From Acidobacteriota bacterium (GTDB lineage: Bacteria; Acidobacteriota; Thermoanaerobaculia; Multivoradales; JBCCEF01): 64,000 nucleotides of DNA. Shown here one piece after another: positions 44,982 to 56,387 of this stretch; within the stretch, counting starts at the first letter, position 1, and every line of letters begins with the position of its first letter. The notes beneath the pieces were generated by a model, which worked only from the letters and a program-made list of their open reading frames with translations, was not told the DNA's origin and searched no databases. Position numbers and translations under genes: made by a program. Location: positions 1 through 64,000 of the forward strand of contig JBCCEF010000007.1 of assembly GCA_039030395.1 (NCBI GenBank), written 5' to 3'.

Positions 44982-46100
44982 TCAAGCGGTACCGGCCCGT
45001 GAGGCGCTGAAGGAGGCCAGTTCCCCGGCCGCAATGGCGGCCCTCAGATCCGCCATCAGGGAGAGATAGAAAAACAGATTGTGCTGGGTCGCCAAAACCC
45101 CGGCGGTGAACTCCCGGCAGCGAAACAGGTGATGGAGGAAGGCTCGGCTGACGGTGCTACAGGTCGGGCACCGGCAGTGCTCGTCCACCGGCCGGTCGTC
45201 TCGCCCGAATCGCGCGTTCTTGAGCTTGACAACGCCCTGCCGGGTAAACAGGTTGCCGTGGCGGGCATTGCGCGCCGGCAGCACGCAGTCAAAGAGGTCC
45301 ACTCCCTGGCTGACGGCGTGAAGCAGATCCTCCGGATACCCCACGCCCATCAGATACCGCGGCCGGTCCTCCGGCAGCACCGGGGCCGTCACTTCGACCA
45401 CTTTGCGGCGGTCCGCGTCGGGCTCCCCAACGCTCACCCCGCCGATGGCGTAGCCCTGGAGGTCGAGTTCCGCCAGTTCGCGCCCGGCGCGCTCCCGCAG
45501 CGCCGGGAAGACGCTGCCCTGGACGATGCCGAAGAGGGCGCCCCGCCACTGCCCATCGAGTCCCTCGCGCCGCGCCGCCGGCAACGCTTCCTTCGCCCGC
45601 CGCGCCCAGTCCAGGGTGCGCCGCCAGGAGGCCGCTGCCGTCGCCTGGTCCACCGGCCAGGGCGGGCACTCGTCCAACATCATGGCGATGTCCACGCCCA
45701 AACGGGCCTGCAGCTTCACTACCTTCTCGGGCGTGAATCGCATGGCGTCGCCGTCCACGTGGCTGCGAAAGGACACGCCGTCGTCGTCAACGGTGCGCAG
45801 ATCCGACAGGCTGAACACCTGGAAGCCGCCGCTGTCCGTGAGGATCGGCCCGGACCAGCCGGTGAAGCGATGGAGGCCGCCCAACTCACGCACCGCCTCC
45901 ACCCCCGGCCGCACCTCGAGGTGATAGAGGTTCGAGAGCATCACCTGGGCTCCCAGATCTTCGAGGGAGGAAGGGCCGAGGCCTTTAACGGCACCGAGGG
46001 TGCCCACCGGCATGAACGCCGGGGTCTCGATCGACCCGTGAGGGGTGACCAGGCGGCCGCAGCGGGCCGCACCGTCGCGGTGGAGGACTTCGAACTGCAA
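44982..46100 (-). CDS. tgt: tRNA-guanine transglycosylase (queuine tRNA-ribosyltransferase)
   Basis: Exchanges guanine 34 of GUN-anticodon tRNAs for the queuosine precursor. The protein has 372 aa. Motifs: nucleophile region LTDSGGFQVFSL, substrate-binding GYAIGGVSVGE, RYLMGVGYPEDLL, DLFDCVLPARNARHG, and the zinc site CRCPTCSTVSRAFLHHLF. It is 11 bases downstream of the lolA-like gene and upstream of yajC-secDF, a common arrangement. Confidence 0.97.
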   Translation of the reverse strand: MQFEVLHRDGAARCGRLVTPHGSIETPAFMPVGTLGAVKGLGPSSLEDLGAQVMLSNLYHLEVRPGVEAVRELGGLHRFTGWSGPILTDSGGFQVFSLSDLRTVDDDGVSFRSHVDGDAMRFTPEKVVKLQARLGVDIAMMLDECPPWPVDQATAAASWRRTLDWARRAKEALPAARREGLDGQWRGALFGIVQGSVFPALRERAGRELAELDLQGYAIGGVSVGEPDADRRKVVEVTAPVLPEDRPRYLMGVGYPEDLLHAVSQGVDLFDCVLPARNARHGNLFTRQGVVKLKNARFGRDDRPVDEHCRCPTCSTVSRAFLHHLFRCREFTAGVLATQHNLFFYLSLMADLRAAIAAGELASFSASRAGTA

Positions 46101-46111
46101 GGGAAAGAGGC

Positions 46112-46840
46112 CTACCCGCTTCTAGGCAAGCCCATTCGGCGAACCTCGACTTCGTCCGTCAGCTCTAGATCGAAGCTCTCCGCGGGAATTCCGGCGTTGA
46201 TCTTGAGGTCTTCGAAGCGGTACTCGGTCGAGTCCCCGTCGGCCCCCACGTGCTCCAGCCGCACCGGCAGATAGCGCTCGGAATCCACCCACAGGGTCAT
46301 CGACTCCAGCTTTTTGGCGATGCGCGCATAGCGCGGCTTCATCCGCAGTTCGTAGGGCTCTCCCTCGGAGGCTGGAAAGCTCACCCGCACGTCGAAGTAG
46401 TCGAGCAACGTTTCCATCGAACCGCTGGCGCCCAGGTACTTGAAGACCTGGCTCGAGTAGCGACCAATCTCCAGGGTCTCAGCGCGCTGTAGATCGCGAT
46501 ACCAGGTGGTCATCTCCTTGCCGTCGATCACCACCGAGATGGGAGTCGGCGCCGTGTACTCCCAGCGCACGCGATCCGGGGCGGCGTAGAGGAAGGTGCC
46601 TTCGGACTCTTCCGGTTCCAGCAACAGAGCGCTCTCCTGGTGCTGAGTGAAGCGCGCTTCGAGGGTTTGAAGATCGCCCTGAGCGGCCTTGATGCGCTCG
46701 ATCAGTGCCGCCAGGCGCTGGGAGCCGGACAGGGAAGTGTCCGCCGGGTCGGCGTCCGCCGGCCACACCGCGGCCGGCACGGTAAGAGCGATCGCCAGCG
46801 CCACGAGAACGAAGAGCGGAGATCGAACCATCGTATGCAT
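46112..46840 (-). CDS. lolA: Outer-membrane lipoprotein carrier LolA
   Basis: Periplasmic chaperone that carries lipoproteins to the outer membrane. ATG at 46840 has GGGAGA upstream and gives 242 aa with a signal peptide (SPLFVLVALAIALTVPAAVWPA). Family traits: LQTLEARFTQHQESALL, SEGTFLYAAPDRVRWEYTAP, and late SMTLWVDSERYLPVRLEH and FDLELTDEVEV. No lolB or lolCDE lies nearby. The several predicted lipoproteins in this window are plausible cargo. Confidence 0.88.
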   Translation of the reverse strand: MHTMVRSPLFVLVALAIALTVPAAVWPADADPADTSLSGSQRLAALIERIKAAQGDLQTLEARFTQHQESALLLEPEESEGTFLYAAPDRVRWEYTAPTPISVVIDGKEMTTWYRDLQRAETLEIGRYSSQVFKYLGASGSMETLLDYFDVRVSFPASEGEPYELRMKPRYARIAKKLESMTLWVDSERYLPVRLEHVGADGDSTEYRFEDLKINAGIPAESFDLELTDEVEVRRMGLPRSG

Positions 46841-46988
46841 GCTATCTCCCGAAGTAGGGGTTCCCTGGGTGGAGACGGGGAGAGTCCCGAGCACTCGAAG
46901 ATCCCCGTGCGTGCACCATAACAAGGCGGGCTCCCGCGGCATTTCCGGAGAGGCCGGGGAGGGCCGATCTATGGCTGTTTTCAGGCGG

Positions 46989-47018
46989 TTGACAGCTCTG
47001 CCGACCGGGTGCTAGCTT
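46989..47018 (+). promoter_or_regulatory. Likely promoter of the FYDL zinc-ribbon gene
   Basis: A perfect TTGACA (46989-46994) is followed after 18 bp by TAGCTT (47013-47018). The predicted start is about 50 bases before the ATG at 47074. The -10 is weak but of the TA---T form seen for pilM. Confidence 0.4.
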
Positions 47019-47073
47019 CGCGGCCACTTTCAATACAAACAGGCCCTGTAGACCGGAACTTTGGGAGCGAATC

Positions 47074-47466
47074 ATGTCGGACATCAAGTTGGGAGCCAAG
47101 CACATCTGTTCGAGTTGCGGCGCCAAGTTCTATGACCTGGGCAAGGGCACGCTGATCTGCCCGAAGTGCGGCACCGATCAGAACGAAGTCCCCGAGGCCG
47201 AGAAGGAGAAGGCGAAAAAGAAAACCGCACCCCCTCCGGAACCCGATGAGACCGAAGAGTCCCTCGAAGACGAGGAAGAAGACGATAGCGACAAGGAGCT
47301 GGAGCTGGACGTCAACAAAGCCCGCGGCGAAGGCGCCTCCGGCGACGACGACGACGAGGACGACGAGGAGGACGACGACGAGGAGGGCGAGGAGGAAGTC
47401 GGGGTAGACGCCGAGGAGCTCGACGACCTCGATGATGAGGACGAGGAAGAGGGCGACGACGACTGA
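47074..47466 (+). CDS. FYDL zinc-ribbon acidic protein (TIGR02300-like)
   Basis: A 130-aa protein. The N terminus has LGAKHICSSCGAKFYDLGKG and CPKCG, giving a four-Cys zinc ribbon with the FYDL signature of the TIGR02300-like family. A Lys-rich stretch follows, then a long Asp/Glu run with few other residues (about residues 60-130). Its function is unknown; acidic tails often bind basic proteins or nucleic acid-binding partners. The folK start codon lies inside the acidic tail coding sequence. Confidence 0.85.
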   Translation: MSDIKLGAKHICSSCGAKFYDLGKGTLICPKCGTDQNEVPEAEKEKAKKKTAPPPEPDETEESLEDEEEDDSDKELELDVNKARGEGASGDDDDEDDEEDDDEEGEEEVGVDAEELDDLDDEDEEEGDDD

Positions 47467-48094
47467 TCCGCGGGAACCCGATCCGGATCGATCGCCGGCA
47501 CCTCGCAGCGGGCGAGCGTCCAAGGGGCAGCAAACCTTCGCCCTGGGGCTGGGGGCCAACCTTCCCCGGGGCGGACAGTCCGCGGCGAACACGCTCCTGC
47601 AGGCGATCGGCGCCCTCACCCGCCACCTGGGACCCCTCGAAACCGCCTCCCTCTACCGCTCGGCACCGATGAGCCGCCAGCCGGCCGCTTCGCCGCAAGA
47701 GATCGACCGGCAGCCGAACTACTACAACACCGCCGTCACCGGCATAACGGACTTGTCGCCGGACGCACTCCTCGCCCTCGCCAAGGCCTTCGAGCTGGCC
47801 GCCGGGCGCGAGGGCGACCCCTACCGACAGGACGCGCCTCGAACCCTCGATATCGACCTACTGCTCTACGGCCGCCGCGAGCATCCTTGCGGCGACCGAC
47901 CGGAGCTGACCCTTCCCCACCCGCGCCTGCGGCAGCGACGCTTCGTGCTGGAACCGCTGGCGGAGTTGCTGCCGGACTGGCCGCTGCCGCCGGACGGCCG
48001 CACCGTTCGTGATGTGCTGCCGGAGGTCCTTTCCCAGCGGGTCGAGCGCCGACCCTGGCCGCCCACGGCGGGAAATGACTGCGCGCCACCATGA
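47432..48094 (+). CDS. folK: 2-amino-4-hydroxy-6-hydroxymethyldihydropteridine diphosphokinase
   Basis: Pyrophosphoryl transfer to the pterin in folate synthesis. Motifs: ALGLGANL near residue 37, YNTAV, RTLDIDLLLYG (metal-binding Asp pair) and LPHPRLRQRRFVLEPL. With the ATG at 47432 or 47435 the protein has 220 aa, including a ~30-residue basic N-terminal extension. No other start codon exists before the conserved core except CTG. The gene therefore overlaps the previous one by about 35 bases in another frame. Its stop overlaps the next gene (ATGA). Confidence 0.9.
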   Translation: MMRTRKRATTTDPREPDPDRSPAPRSGRASKGQQTFALGLGANLPRGGQSAANTLLQAIGALTRHLGPLETASLYRSAPMSRQPAASPQEIDRQPNYYNTAVTGITDLSPDALLALAKAFELAAGREGDPYRQDAPRTLDIDLLLYGRREHPCGDRPELTLPHPRLRQRRFVLEPLAELLPDWPLPPDGRTVRDVLPEVLSQRVERRPWPPTAGNDCAPP

Positions 48095-48861
48095 TCGGCG
48101 CCGTCACCTTTCTGCTGGCCTTTCTGGTGTTCGGCAGTCACGTCGTCCTACCCTGGAGGCTCGCGACGCGGCCGACGCCGCGCCGCCGCGGCTGGGCGCT
48201 CCTCGCTCTCCCGTCGCTCTTCGTGGTGCTCCTCACCGGCGGCTGGTGGCTCTCCTCCCACCCCGATACCCTGCTCGGGGCCGGCTGGGGAAGCCGCTCC
48301 GTCAGCGACCTCATCGTACGTTCCCTCGCCGTCACCCTGCCGGTGTTGATCCTGGTGGACTCGGTTTTGTTGGTCGGCTGGCGCAAGCTGGAGGATTTGG
48401 GCTGGCGATTGGCCGCCGGCCTGGGGCTCGTCGCATCCCTCTCCGCCGGGGCCTTTCTGGAGCTGCTGCGCACCGGCGAGGGACCCTGGAGCCGGCCGGC
48501 GGTCCTCGCCTTCGCCACCGCCTGCCACGGCCTGGTGGCCTTGGCGGCCGGCGAGGCCACCACTGGGCGGGCGACCGGACCACGACCGGTTTTCGCTCCG
48601 CTCGCCGCCCTCGCCCTGCCGCTCTACCTTTTCCTGCTTCCGGAGGCCCTGCGCGACGTCCTCCATGCGGAGGGCTGGGGCATCACGGCCCTGGCCTGCG
48701 GCCTGTTGCTCTTCGCCGCCCGCTGGCTTCCGCCACGGCTCCGGCGGCCGGCGCTCTTCGCGGCGATCGCTCTGTGGTCGCTCTTCCTGGGCCTTGCCAG
48801 CGAAACCTCCACCCGTCTACCGCATTCGAGGGCCGCGCCGGTGGTGCTACCGGGGGTCTAG
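48091..48861 (+). CDS. Hypothetical polytopic membrane protein
   Basis: A 256-aa inner-membrane protein with about seven to eight hydrophobic helices (for example VTFLLAFLVFGSHVVL, LAVTLPVLILVDSVLLVG, AALALPLYLFLLPEAL). Loops are short and Arg-rich. No motif allows a family assignment. Translation is probably coupled to folK through the ATGA overlap, but membership in the folate pathway does not follow from that. It is convergent with the next gene. Confidence 0.75.
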   Translation: MIGAVTFLLAFLVFGSHVVLPWRLATRPTPRRRGWALLALPSLFVVLLTGGWWLSSHPDTLLGAGWGSRSVSDLIVRSLAVTLPVLILVDSVLLVGWRKLEDLGWRLAAGLGLVASLSAGAFLELLRTGEGPWSRPAVLAFATACHGLVALAAGEATTGRATGPRPVFAPLAALALPLYLFLLPEALRDVLHAEGWGITALACGLLLFAARWLPPRLRRPALFAAIALWSLFLGLASETSTRLPHSRAAPVVLPGV

Positions 48862-48872
48862 AACCAGGCCAG

Positions 48873-49685
48873 CTACGGCCCGGCGAGGAGTTTGGCGATC
48901 AGCCGCTTCTTCGAGAAATCCCCCAGGCTGAACAGGGTGAGGACGCCCTCCCGGCCGAGCAACCGGCGGCGGATGGCGGCGACCGACTCCCCCTCTGCCG
49001 CCAGATCCCGGGCGCGCTCGGCAAGTTGTTGCCAGTAGGCGATCTTACGGTCGAGGGCGGAGACCGGTTCCTCGACCCAGCCGGCGTGGGCACAGGCCAT
49101 GCGCCGCGGCGCCAGATCCCGCACCCGCTTCAAGCTCGCCAGATGCTCCCAAGGATCCTCGATCCGGCGCGCCGAATGAACGCGCTCGTGGACGAAGAGG
49201 TCGCCGGAGAACAAGGTGCCCGCATCCTCGTCGAAGTAGCAAACGTGATCGAAGGCGTGGCCGGGGGTGGGAATCACCCGCAGGCTGCGCCCTTCTCCCT
49301 CGAACACCTCGCCCAGCGATTGCCCGGCATCGGTGCTCGGCACACTGCCCCAGATCAACCAGCGGTAGAACGGAATGCGGTGACCGCCGGCCATTCGTTC
49401 GACGGTGGCGGGCGGAGCGTAGATCGGCAGGCTCAATTCCCGGGCGATGCGAGCGCAGCCACCGACGTGGTCCTCGTGATGATGGGTGATCAACACCGCG
49501 CGCACCCGGCGGCCGCGAGGATCTTCGCGCAGCCAGCGCACCAACTCTCCCGCCATCGTCGGTGGACCGGCATCGATTAGCAGCGGGCCGGAGACGTAGG
49601 CGGAGACCTTGTGCAACCGCCGGCCGAGCAGTTGCCGGGCCATCACCAGGCGCACCAGCGGACCGGCGGAACGGACTTCAAACAT
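48873..49685 (-). CDS. Metallo-beta-lactamase-fold hydrolase
   Basis: A 270-aa protein of the MBL fold, closest in layout to the LACTB2/glyoxalase II-like group. Metal motif HHHEDHVGG is preceded by LLIDAGPP. Further ligands lie in PTPGHAFDHVCYF, SGDLFVHE and ACAHAGW. The C-terminal ~70 residues are helical. The substrate is unknown. It ends close to the convergent membrane-protein gene and lies 28 bases after purF. Confidence 0.9.
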   Translation of the reverse strand: MFEVRSAGPLVRLVMARQLLGRRLHKVSAYVSGPLLIDAGPPTMAGELVRWLREDPRGRRVRAVLITHHHEDHVGGCARIARELSLPIYAPPATVERMAGGHRIPFYRWLIWGSVPSTDAGQSLGEVFEGEGRSLRVIPTPGHAFDHVCYFDEDAGTLFSGDLFVHERVHSARRIEDPWEHLASLKRVRDLAPRRMACAHAGWVEEPVSALDRKIAYWQQLAERARDLAAEGESVAAIRRRLLGREGVLTLFSLGDFSKKRLIAKLLAGP

Positions 49686-49713
49686 CGGAAAACAGCAAGG
49701 CGCTGACTAGCGG

Positions 49714-51123
49714 CTACGCATCACTTTCGGATCTGATGGGAAACAGCACCGCCTGCCGACGGTCGACGTCGCTGATTTCTACCGGGTAGTCGCCGCTCCA
49801 GCAGGCAGTGCAGTAGGACTCCGGCGCTCCGCCGGCACAGCGCAGCATGCCGTCGAGGGACAGGTAGGCCAGGCTGTCGGCGTCGATCAGGGTGCGGATC
49901 TCCTCCACCTCGTGACTCGACGCGATCAGCTCTTCGCGGGTGGGCATAGCGATGCCGTAGTGGCAGGGAAAGCGGGTGGGCGGCGCCGAAATGCGGACGT
50001 GGACCTCGGCCGCGCCGGCGTCGCGCACCATCTTGACGATCTTTGGCGAAGTGGTGCCGCGCACGATGGAGTCGTCGATCAGCACCACTCGGCGGCCTTC
50101 GATCAGCGAGCGCACCGGATTGAGCTTGACCTTGACACCGAAGTGCCGGATGGACTGCTTCGGCTCGATAAAAGTGCGTCCCACGTAGTGATTGCGGATC
50201 AGTCCGAATTCGAGCGGCAGACCGGACTCTCGGCTATAGCCCAAGGCCGCGAACAGACCGCTGTCCGGCACCGGCACCACCACATCCGCATCGGCCGGCG
50301 CTTCCCGCGCCAGGGTGGCGCCCAGTCCGAGGCGCATTTCGGATACGGCATCGCCGAACACCGAGCTGTCTGGACGGGCAAAATACACCTGTTCGAAGAT
50401 GCACCGCGCCGGCGGATCGGCGGCCGGCAGCGAATAGCTCTCGAACCGTCCTTCGTTCGCCACGACCACTTCGCCCGGCGCGAGCTCTCGAACCACCTCG
50501 GCCTCCATCAGATCGAAGGCACAGCTTTCGGAGGCAAAACACGGCCAGCCCTGATACTCACCCCCTTGGTATCGGCCGAGCATCAACGGCCGGAAGCCGT
50601 AGGGATCGCGCGCCGCCATCATCCCCTGCTCGGTGATCAGCAGGAGGGAAAAGGCGCCCCGCACCCGCGACAGGGCCTCCATCAACGACTCGACGATCTG
50701 CTCCCGCGGATTGCGCGCCATCAGGTGGAGAATGACCTCCGTGTCGCTGGTGGTCTGGAAGATGGAACCGGCGGCCTCCAGCTCGTGGCGAATCTCCACG
50801 GCGTTGGTGAGGTTGCCGTTGTGCACCAGACCGAGGGGACCCATCGAGGTCTTGACGACGATCGGCTGCGCATTGGACACCACGCTGGTGCCGGCCGTCG
50901 AGTAGCGGGTGTGGCCGATCGCCGCGCGTCCCGGCAGGCGCTCCAGGACATGCTCTTTGAAGATGTCCGCCACCTCCCCCATGCCGCGCTCGACATTCAT
51001 GTGGGAACCGTCCCAGGAGACGATGCCGGTGGACTCCTGGCCCCGATGCTGGAGGGCGTAGAGACCCAAATAGGTCAGGTTGCTGGCGTCCGCGTCGCCT
51101 TCGATGCCGAATATGCCGCACAT
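49714..51123 (-). CDS. purF: Amidophosphoribosyltransferase
   Basis: First committed step of purine synthesis, PRPP to phosphoribosylamine. The 469-aa protein starts MCGIFGIEGDA, so Cys2 becomes the N-terminal nucleophile of the glutaminase domain; no propeptide is present. Motifs include HRGQESTGI, IGHTRYSTAG, HNGNLTN, and in the phosphoribosyltransferase domain VVLIDDSIVRGTTSPKIV. Cys residues late in the protein (CTACWSGDYP) match those that bind an Fe-S cluster in some homologues. It follows purL by 12 bases. Confidence 0.96.
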   Translation of the reverse strand: MCGIFGIEGDADASNLTYLGLYALQHRGQESTGIVSWDGSHMNVERGMGEVADIFKEHVLERLPGRAAIGHTRYSTAGTSVVSNAQPIVVKTSMGPLGLVHNGNLTNAVEIRHELEAAGSIFQTTSDTEVILHLMARNPREQIVESLMEALSRVRGAFSLLLITEQGMMAARDPYGFRPLMLGRYQGGEYQGWPCFASESCAFDLMEAEVVRELAPGEVVVANEGRFESYSLPAADPPARCIFEQVYFARPDSSVFGDAVSEMRLGLGATLAREAPADADVVVPVPDSGLFAALGYSRESGLPLEFGLIRNHYVGRTFIEPKQSIRHFGVKVKLNPVRSLIEGRRVVLIDDSIVRGTTSPKIVKMVRDAGAAEVHVRISAPPTRFPCHYGIAMPTREELIASSHEVEEIRTLIDADSLAYLSLDGMLRCAGGAPESYCTACWSGDYPVEISDVDRRQAVLFPIRSESDA

Positions 51124-51135
51124 GATCGAGGGCTC

Positions 51136-53351
<2,216 letters not shown>

Positions 53352-53355
<4 letters not shown>

Positions 53356-54053
53356 GATGCGGCTCCCGCCATCACCGATTCGAGGGTGCCGGCAAACAGC
53401 GCCAAGCCGTCGGTGTTGCCGAGAATCTCCTCCGAGCAGCGCTCCGGATGGGGCATCATGCCGAGCACGTTGCCGGCGGCGTTGCACACCCCGGCGATGG
53501 AGTGGCCGGAACCGTTCGGGTTGCCACCCTCCACCTGTCCCGCTTCGGTGACGTAGCGAAACACCACCTGATCCGTCGCCTCCAGGGCATCCAAGGCCTC
53601 GTCGGAATTCTCGTAGTTGCCTTCGGCGTGGGCGATGGGCATGCGCAGCACCTGCCCCTTACGGTAACCGCGGGTGAAGGGCAGGTCGTCGCGCTCCACC
53701 CGCAGGTGAACATCCCGGCAGATGAACCGCAGCCCCTCATTGCGCCGCATGGCGCCGGGCAGCATTCCCGCCTCCAGCAGGATCTGGAAGCCGTTGCAGA
53801 TCCCCAACACCGGCCCACCGTGGTCGGCGTGGGTCTTGACCGCGGACATCACCGGCGACAGCGCCGCCAGGGCACCGCCGCGTAGGTAGTCGCCATAGGA
53901 AAAGCCGCCGGGCAGAACGATCAGATCGCAACCCTTCAAGTCATCGTCGCCGTGCCACAGAAAAAACGTTTCCTGGGCGAGGACGTGTTTCAAGACGTGG
54001 TACACATCGTGGTCGCAATTCGACCCCGGGTAGACCACCACTCCGCATCTCAC
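53352..54053 (-). CDS. purQ: Phosphoribosylformylglycinamidine synthase, glutaminase subunit PurQ
   Basis: Class I glutamine amidotransferase that supplies ammonia to PurL, 233 aa. Start GTG at 54053 overlaps the purS stop. Motifs: [39 protein letters not shown] with the nucleophilic Cys, and near the end [11 protein letters not shown] carrying the catalytic His and Glu. Confidence 0.96.
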
Positions 54054-54301
54054 GGGCTTTCCTCCAGCAGCTCGATCCGATAGTCCTCCACCACCGTGTT
54101 GGCCAACAGTTTCTGGCACATCTCGTCGAGGAGAGCGGTGGCCTTCTCCTCATCGTCGACGGCGAGGGCGACCTGAAAACTCTTGCCGGCCCGCACGTCC
54201 TCGACCTGGTCGAAGCCGATGCCGGCCAACGCGGTGCGGATCGCTTTGCCCTGCGGGTCCAGGATCTCGCGTCGCGGATAGACGGTTACTCTTGCCTTCA
54301 A
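54050..54301 (-). CDS. purS: Phosphoribosylformylglycinamidine synthase subunit PurS
   Basis: Small bridging subunit of the PurLQS complex, 83 aa. VTVYPRREILDPQGKAIRTALAGIGF is the family core. It overlaps both neighbours (MBL gene and purQ) by 4 bases each, so purS-Q-L are translationally coupled. Confidence 0.95.
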   Translation of the reverse strand: MKARVTVYPRREILDPQGKAIRTALAGIGFDQVEDVRAGKSFQVALAVDDEEKATALLDEMCQKLLANTVVEDYRIELLEESP

Positions 54302-55080
54302 GGAGACACCTCCAGCCAGGATGTGGGGTGGTCCTGCTCGGTCATCACGACCTGCGCATGGGCCCCTTCTCGCGCCAGCATCTCACCCGCCTCGGAGGCG
54401 GCGAGGGCCGGCAGATTGTTCGTTTGGGAAAGATGGTAGAGGACGACCCAGCGCAACCGATCGCACACCAGCTCCGGCAACCCCTCCGCCGCATCGCGGT
54501 TCGAGAGATGGCCGTGGCGGCCGGCGACGCGCTGTTTCAGCGCCCACGGGTAGGGGCCGTTGCGCAGCATGTCGAGATCGTGGTTGGTTTCGATCACCAG
54601 TACGTCGAGATCCGTCAACCGACCCCAGGCCAGGCGGCTGCGGCTTCCGAGATCCGCCGCCAGGCCGAGACGCTCACCGGTGGCCGCTTGGATCACCAGA
54701 CCTACCGGCTCGCAGGCATCGTGGGGGACGGCGAAGGGCTCCACCTCGAAGCCCCCCACCTCCACCGGCCGGCCGGAAGCGATCGGCCGCACCCGCTGGC
54801 GCACCTCATCGGACAGGTGCCGCCATCCGTCGAGGGTACCGGCGGTGGCGTAGACCGGCGTGCCGTAGCGCCGCGCCAGCACGTCCACCCCGCGGGTGTG
54901 ATCGCTGTGTTCGTGGGTCACCAGCACGGCGGAGAGATCCGCCGCTTCGACGCCCAGGCTCTCGAGCCGCAATTCGATCTGTTTGCAGGAGAAACCGGCA
55001 TCCACCAACAACAACTCATCGGCGCACTCGATCACCAGCGCGTTGCCGCGGCTTCCGGAACCGAGAACGGCGACGCGCAT
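54298..55080 (-). CDS. MBL-fold hydrolase, YycJ/WalJ-like
   Basis: A 260-aa MBL-fold protein. It starts MRVAVLGSGSRGNALVI, which together with LLVDAGFSCKQIELRLESLG and THEHSDHTRGVDVLARRYGTPVYAT is typical of the YycJ group of exonuclease-like proteins. The histidine/aspartate ligands are in place (HEHSDH). Its role in this organism is unknown. The stop overlaps purS. Confidence 0.88.
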   Translation of the reverse strand: MRVAVLGSGSRGNALVIECADELLLVDAGFSCKQIELRLESLGVEAADLSAVLVTHEHSDHTRGVDVLARRYGTPVYATAGTLDGWRHLSDEVRQRVRPIASGRPVEVGGFEVEPFAVPHDACEPVGLVIQAATGERLGLAADLGSRSRLAWGRLTDLDVLVIETNHDLDMLRNGPYPWALKQRVAGRHGHLSNRDAAEGLPELVCDRLRWVVLYHLSQTNNLPALAASEAGEMLAREGAHAQVVMTEQDHPTSWLEVSP

Positions 55081-55235
55081 GGAGGGCCTAGAACCTCTCC
55101 CGAGGGAGTCGATAGGGAACGTGGATCGTCATGTTGGAACCGTTTTGGTGGAGAGCGGACACACGCTCATCAGTAGGTTGTCCGAGCTCAGACGGTATCA
55201 CGACTGACCGACGCCGGCGGGCGCCGAAAGAACGA

Positions 55236-55997
55236 TCAGTAATCGTAGGTGAAGCCCTGCTCCAGGTAGCCGATATCCGGATTGCCCAGGGCCTCCACCT
55301 CGCGCCGAATCTGCTCCCGGCAAGGCGGCTTCAGATGGTGCAGCAGGATCGGCACCTTCTTGCGCATCTTGGCCAGTTCCCGCTCCAGCGTCTGCGGCGT
55401 GAGGTGGGACGAGACATCGGCCACCTTTTGGAGGGAGTTGTCGAAGCTGGTTTCGATACACACCGCTTCGAGACCGGGGGTCTGGTCTGCCAGTTCCCAC
55501 AGGCGCCGCGTCGGCCCGGTATCGCTCGACCAGATCACCGCCTTGCCGTTCTGCTCGATGATGAAGCCGTAGGTCGGCACGACATGATCCACCGCGAAGG
55601 GAGTGAAACTCACCCCGTCGAGCACCACCGGCACCTCCTCGCGCAGCTCATGGAAGCGCACCGCCGGCAGCAGGTGATTCGGCAGACGGGAAAAGTCCGG
55701 CCAAGTGGCGTTGTTGAACAGGTACTTACGCAGCGCGTAAATGGTCGCCGACGAGGCATAGATGTCGATCGCCCGGGAGGTCAGGCCATACACGTTCTCG
55801 ATGAAAAAGGGCAGCGAATTGGTGTGATCCATGTGCGAATGGGTCAACACAATGGACTCCACCTGCGCCTGCTCCTCGATCGAGAGAGCCTGCGACAGAG
55901 AACCCGCATCGAGAGCCACCGTGCCGTTGATCCGCAAACAGGTCATCCGGCAATCGAGGCTCTCGCCACCGAAACTGCCCAAGACATCGATGCGCAT
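55236..55997 (-). CDS. Class II cyclic-nucleotide-phosphodiesterase-like MBL protein
   Basis: A 253-aa MBL-fold protein resembling the class II (PDE1-like) cyclic-nucleotide phosphodiesterases. The motif THSHMDHTNSLPFFIEN is the family form of HxHxDH. Later ligands are in FAVDHVVPTYGFII, WSSDTGPT and ILLHHLKP. The real substrate might be cAMP, but this is not proven. It is a single gene, 156 bases before the MBL/pur operon. Confidence 0.82.
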   Translation of the reverse strand: MRIDVLGSFGGESLDCRMTCLRINGTVALDAGSLSQALSIEEQAQVESIVLTHSHMDHTNSLPFFIENVYGLTSRAIDIYASSATIYALRKYLFNNATWPDFSRLPNHLLPAVRFHELREEVPVVLDGVSFTPFAVDHVVPTYGFIIEQNGKAVIWSSDTGPTRRLWELADQTPGLEAVCIETSFDNSLQKVADVSSHLTPQTLERELAKMRKKVPILLHHLKPPCREQIRREVEALGNPDIGYLEQGFTYDY

Positions 55998-56337
55998 GAA
56001 TACGTCATTCTAGTGGGCGGATCCCGGCGGTACAAGAAGGATCGCCGACGTCATCAGCGAGGCGAGAGCGTCGGCGGGCAGCTAGCGCTAGGCGCCGGGG
56101 TCAAGTCCTGCGCCGGCCCCGGATTCAATCTCCCCTCCTGGCAAAGAACCCGTGAAAGCACCGGGATCGAGGCCGGCACCGGCTTCAGAATGGTTCTCTA
56201 GATGCAGCGGGGGGTCACAAGCCCATCGGGGTCGGAACTAGCACCGCCCTCGGAGCCACTCCCGAAACTGTGCACGACCGGAGGAGGAGCGGTGAAACTA
56301 ACGCGGTCGCCACTGACACCGCCACCACCCCAATGAA
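55998..56337. other. Intergenic region without recognised gene
   Basis: About 340 bases between the MBL gene and the beta-barrel gene, both on the minus strand. No convincing coding frame, tRNA or terminator was found. A short minus-strand frame ending at a TAG near 56199 is Gly/Ser-rich and not protein-like enough to call. GCTAGCGCTAGGCGCC at about 56080-56095 resembles part of the dispersed repeat (GGGGCTAGGCGCC) and may be a remnant. Confidence 0.5.
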
Positions 56338-56387
56338 CTAGTGATGTGCTGAATAAATCCGCTTCGCGGATTTCAGCACATCACTAG
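56338..56387 (+). repeat. Dispersed hairpin element, copy E (hairpin module only)
   Basis: CTAGTGATGTGCTGA (56338-56352) pairs perfectly over 15 bp with TCAGCACATCACTAG (56373-56387). Inside, AATCCGC/GCGGATT with a TTC loop extends the stem after a 3-base bulge. It has the same layout as the first module of copies A-D (CTAG ends, TGCTGA...TCAGCA, inner stem) but lacks the second module. The right CTAG contains the TAG stop of the beta-barrel gene (56386-56384). Confidence 0.7.

Noticed and set aside
47345-47465. GACGAC/GAGGAG low-complexity run as a DNA repeat
   Set aside because: It is explained by the Asp/Glu tail codons of the FYDL protein, and the repeat is imperfect at the DNA level.
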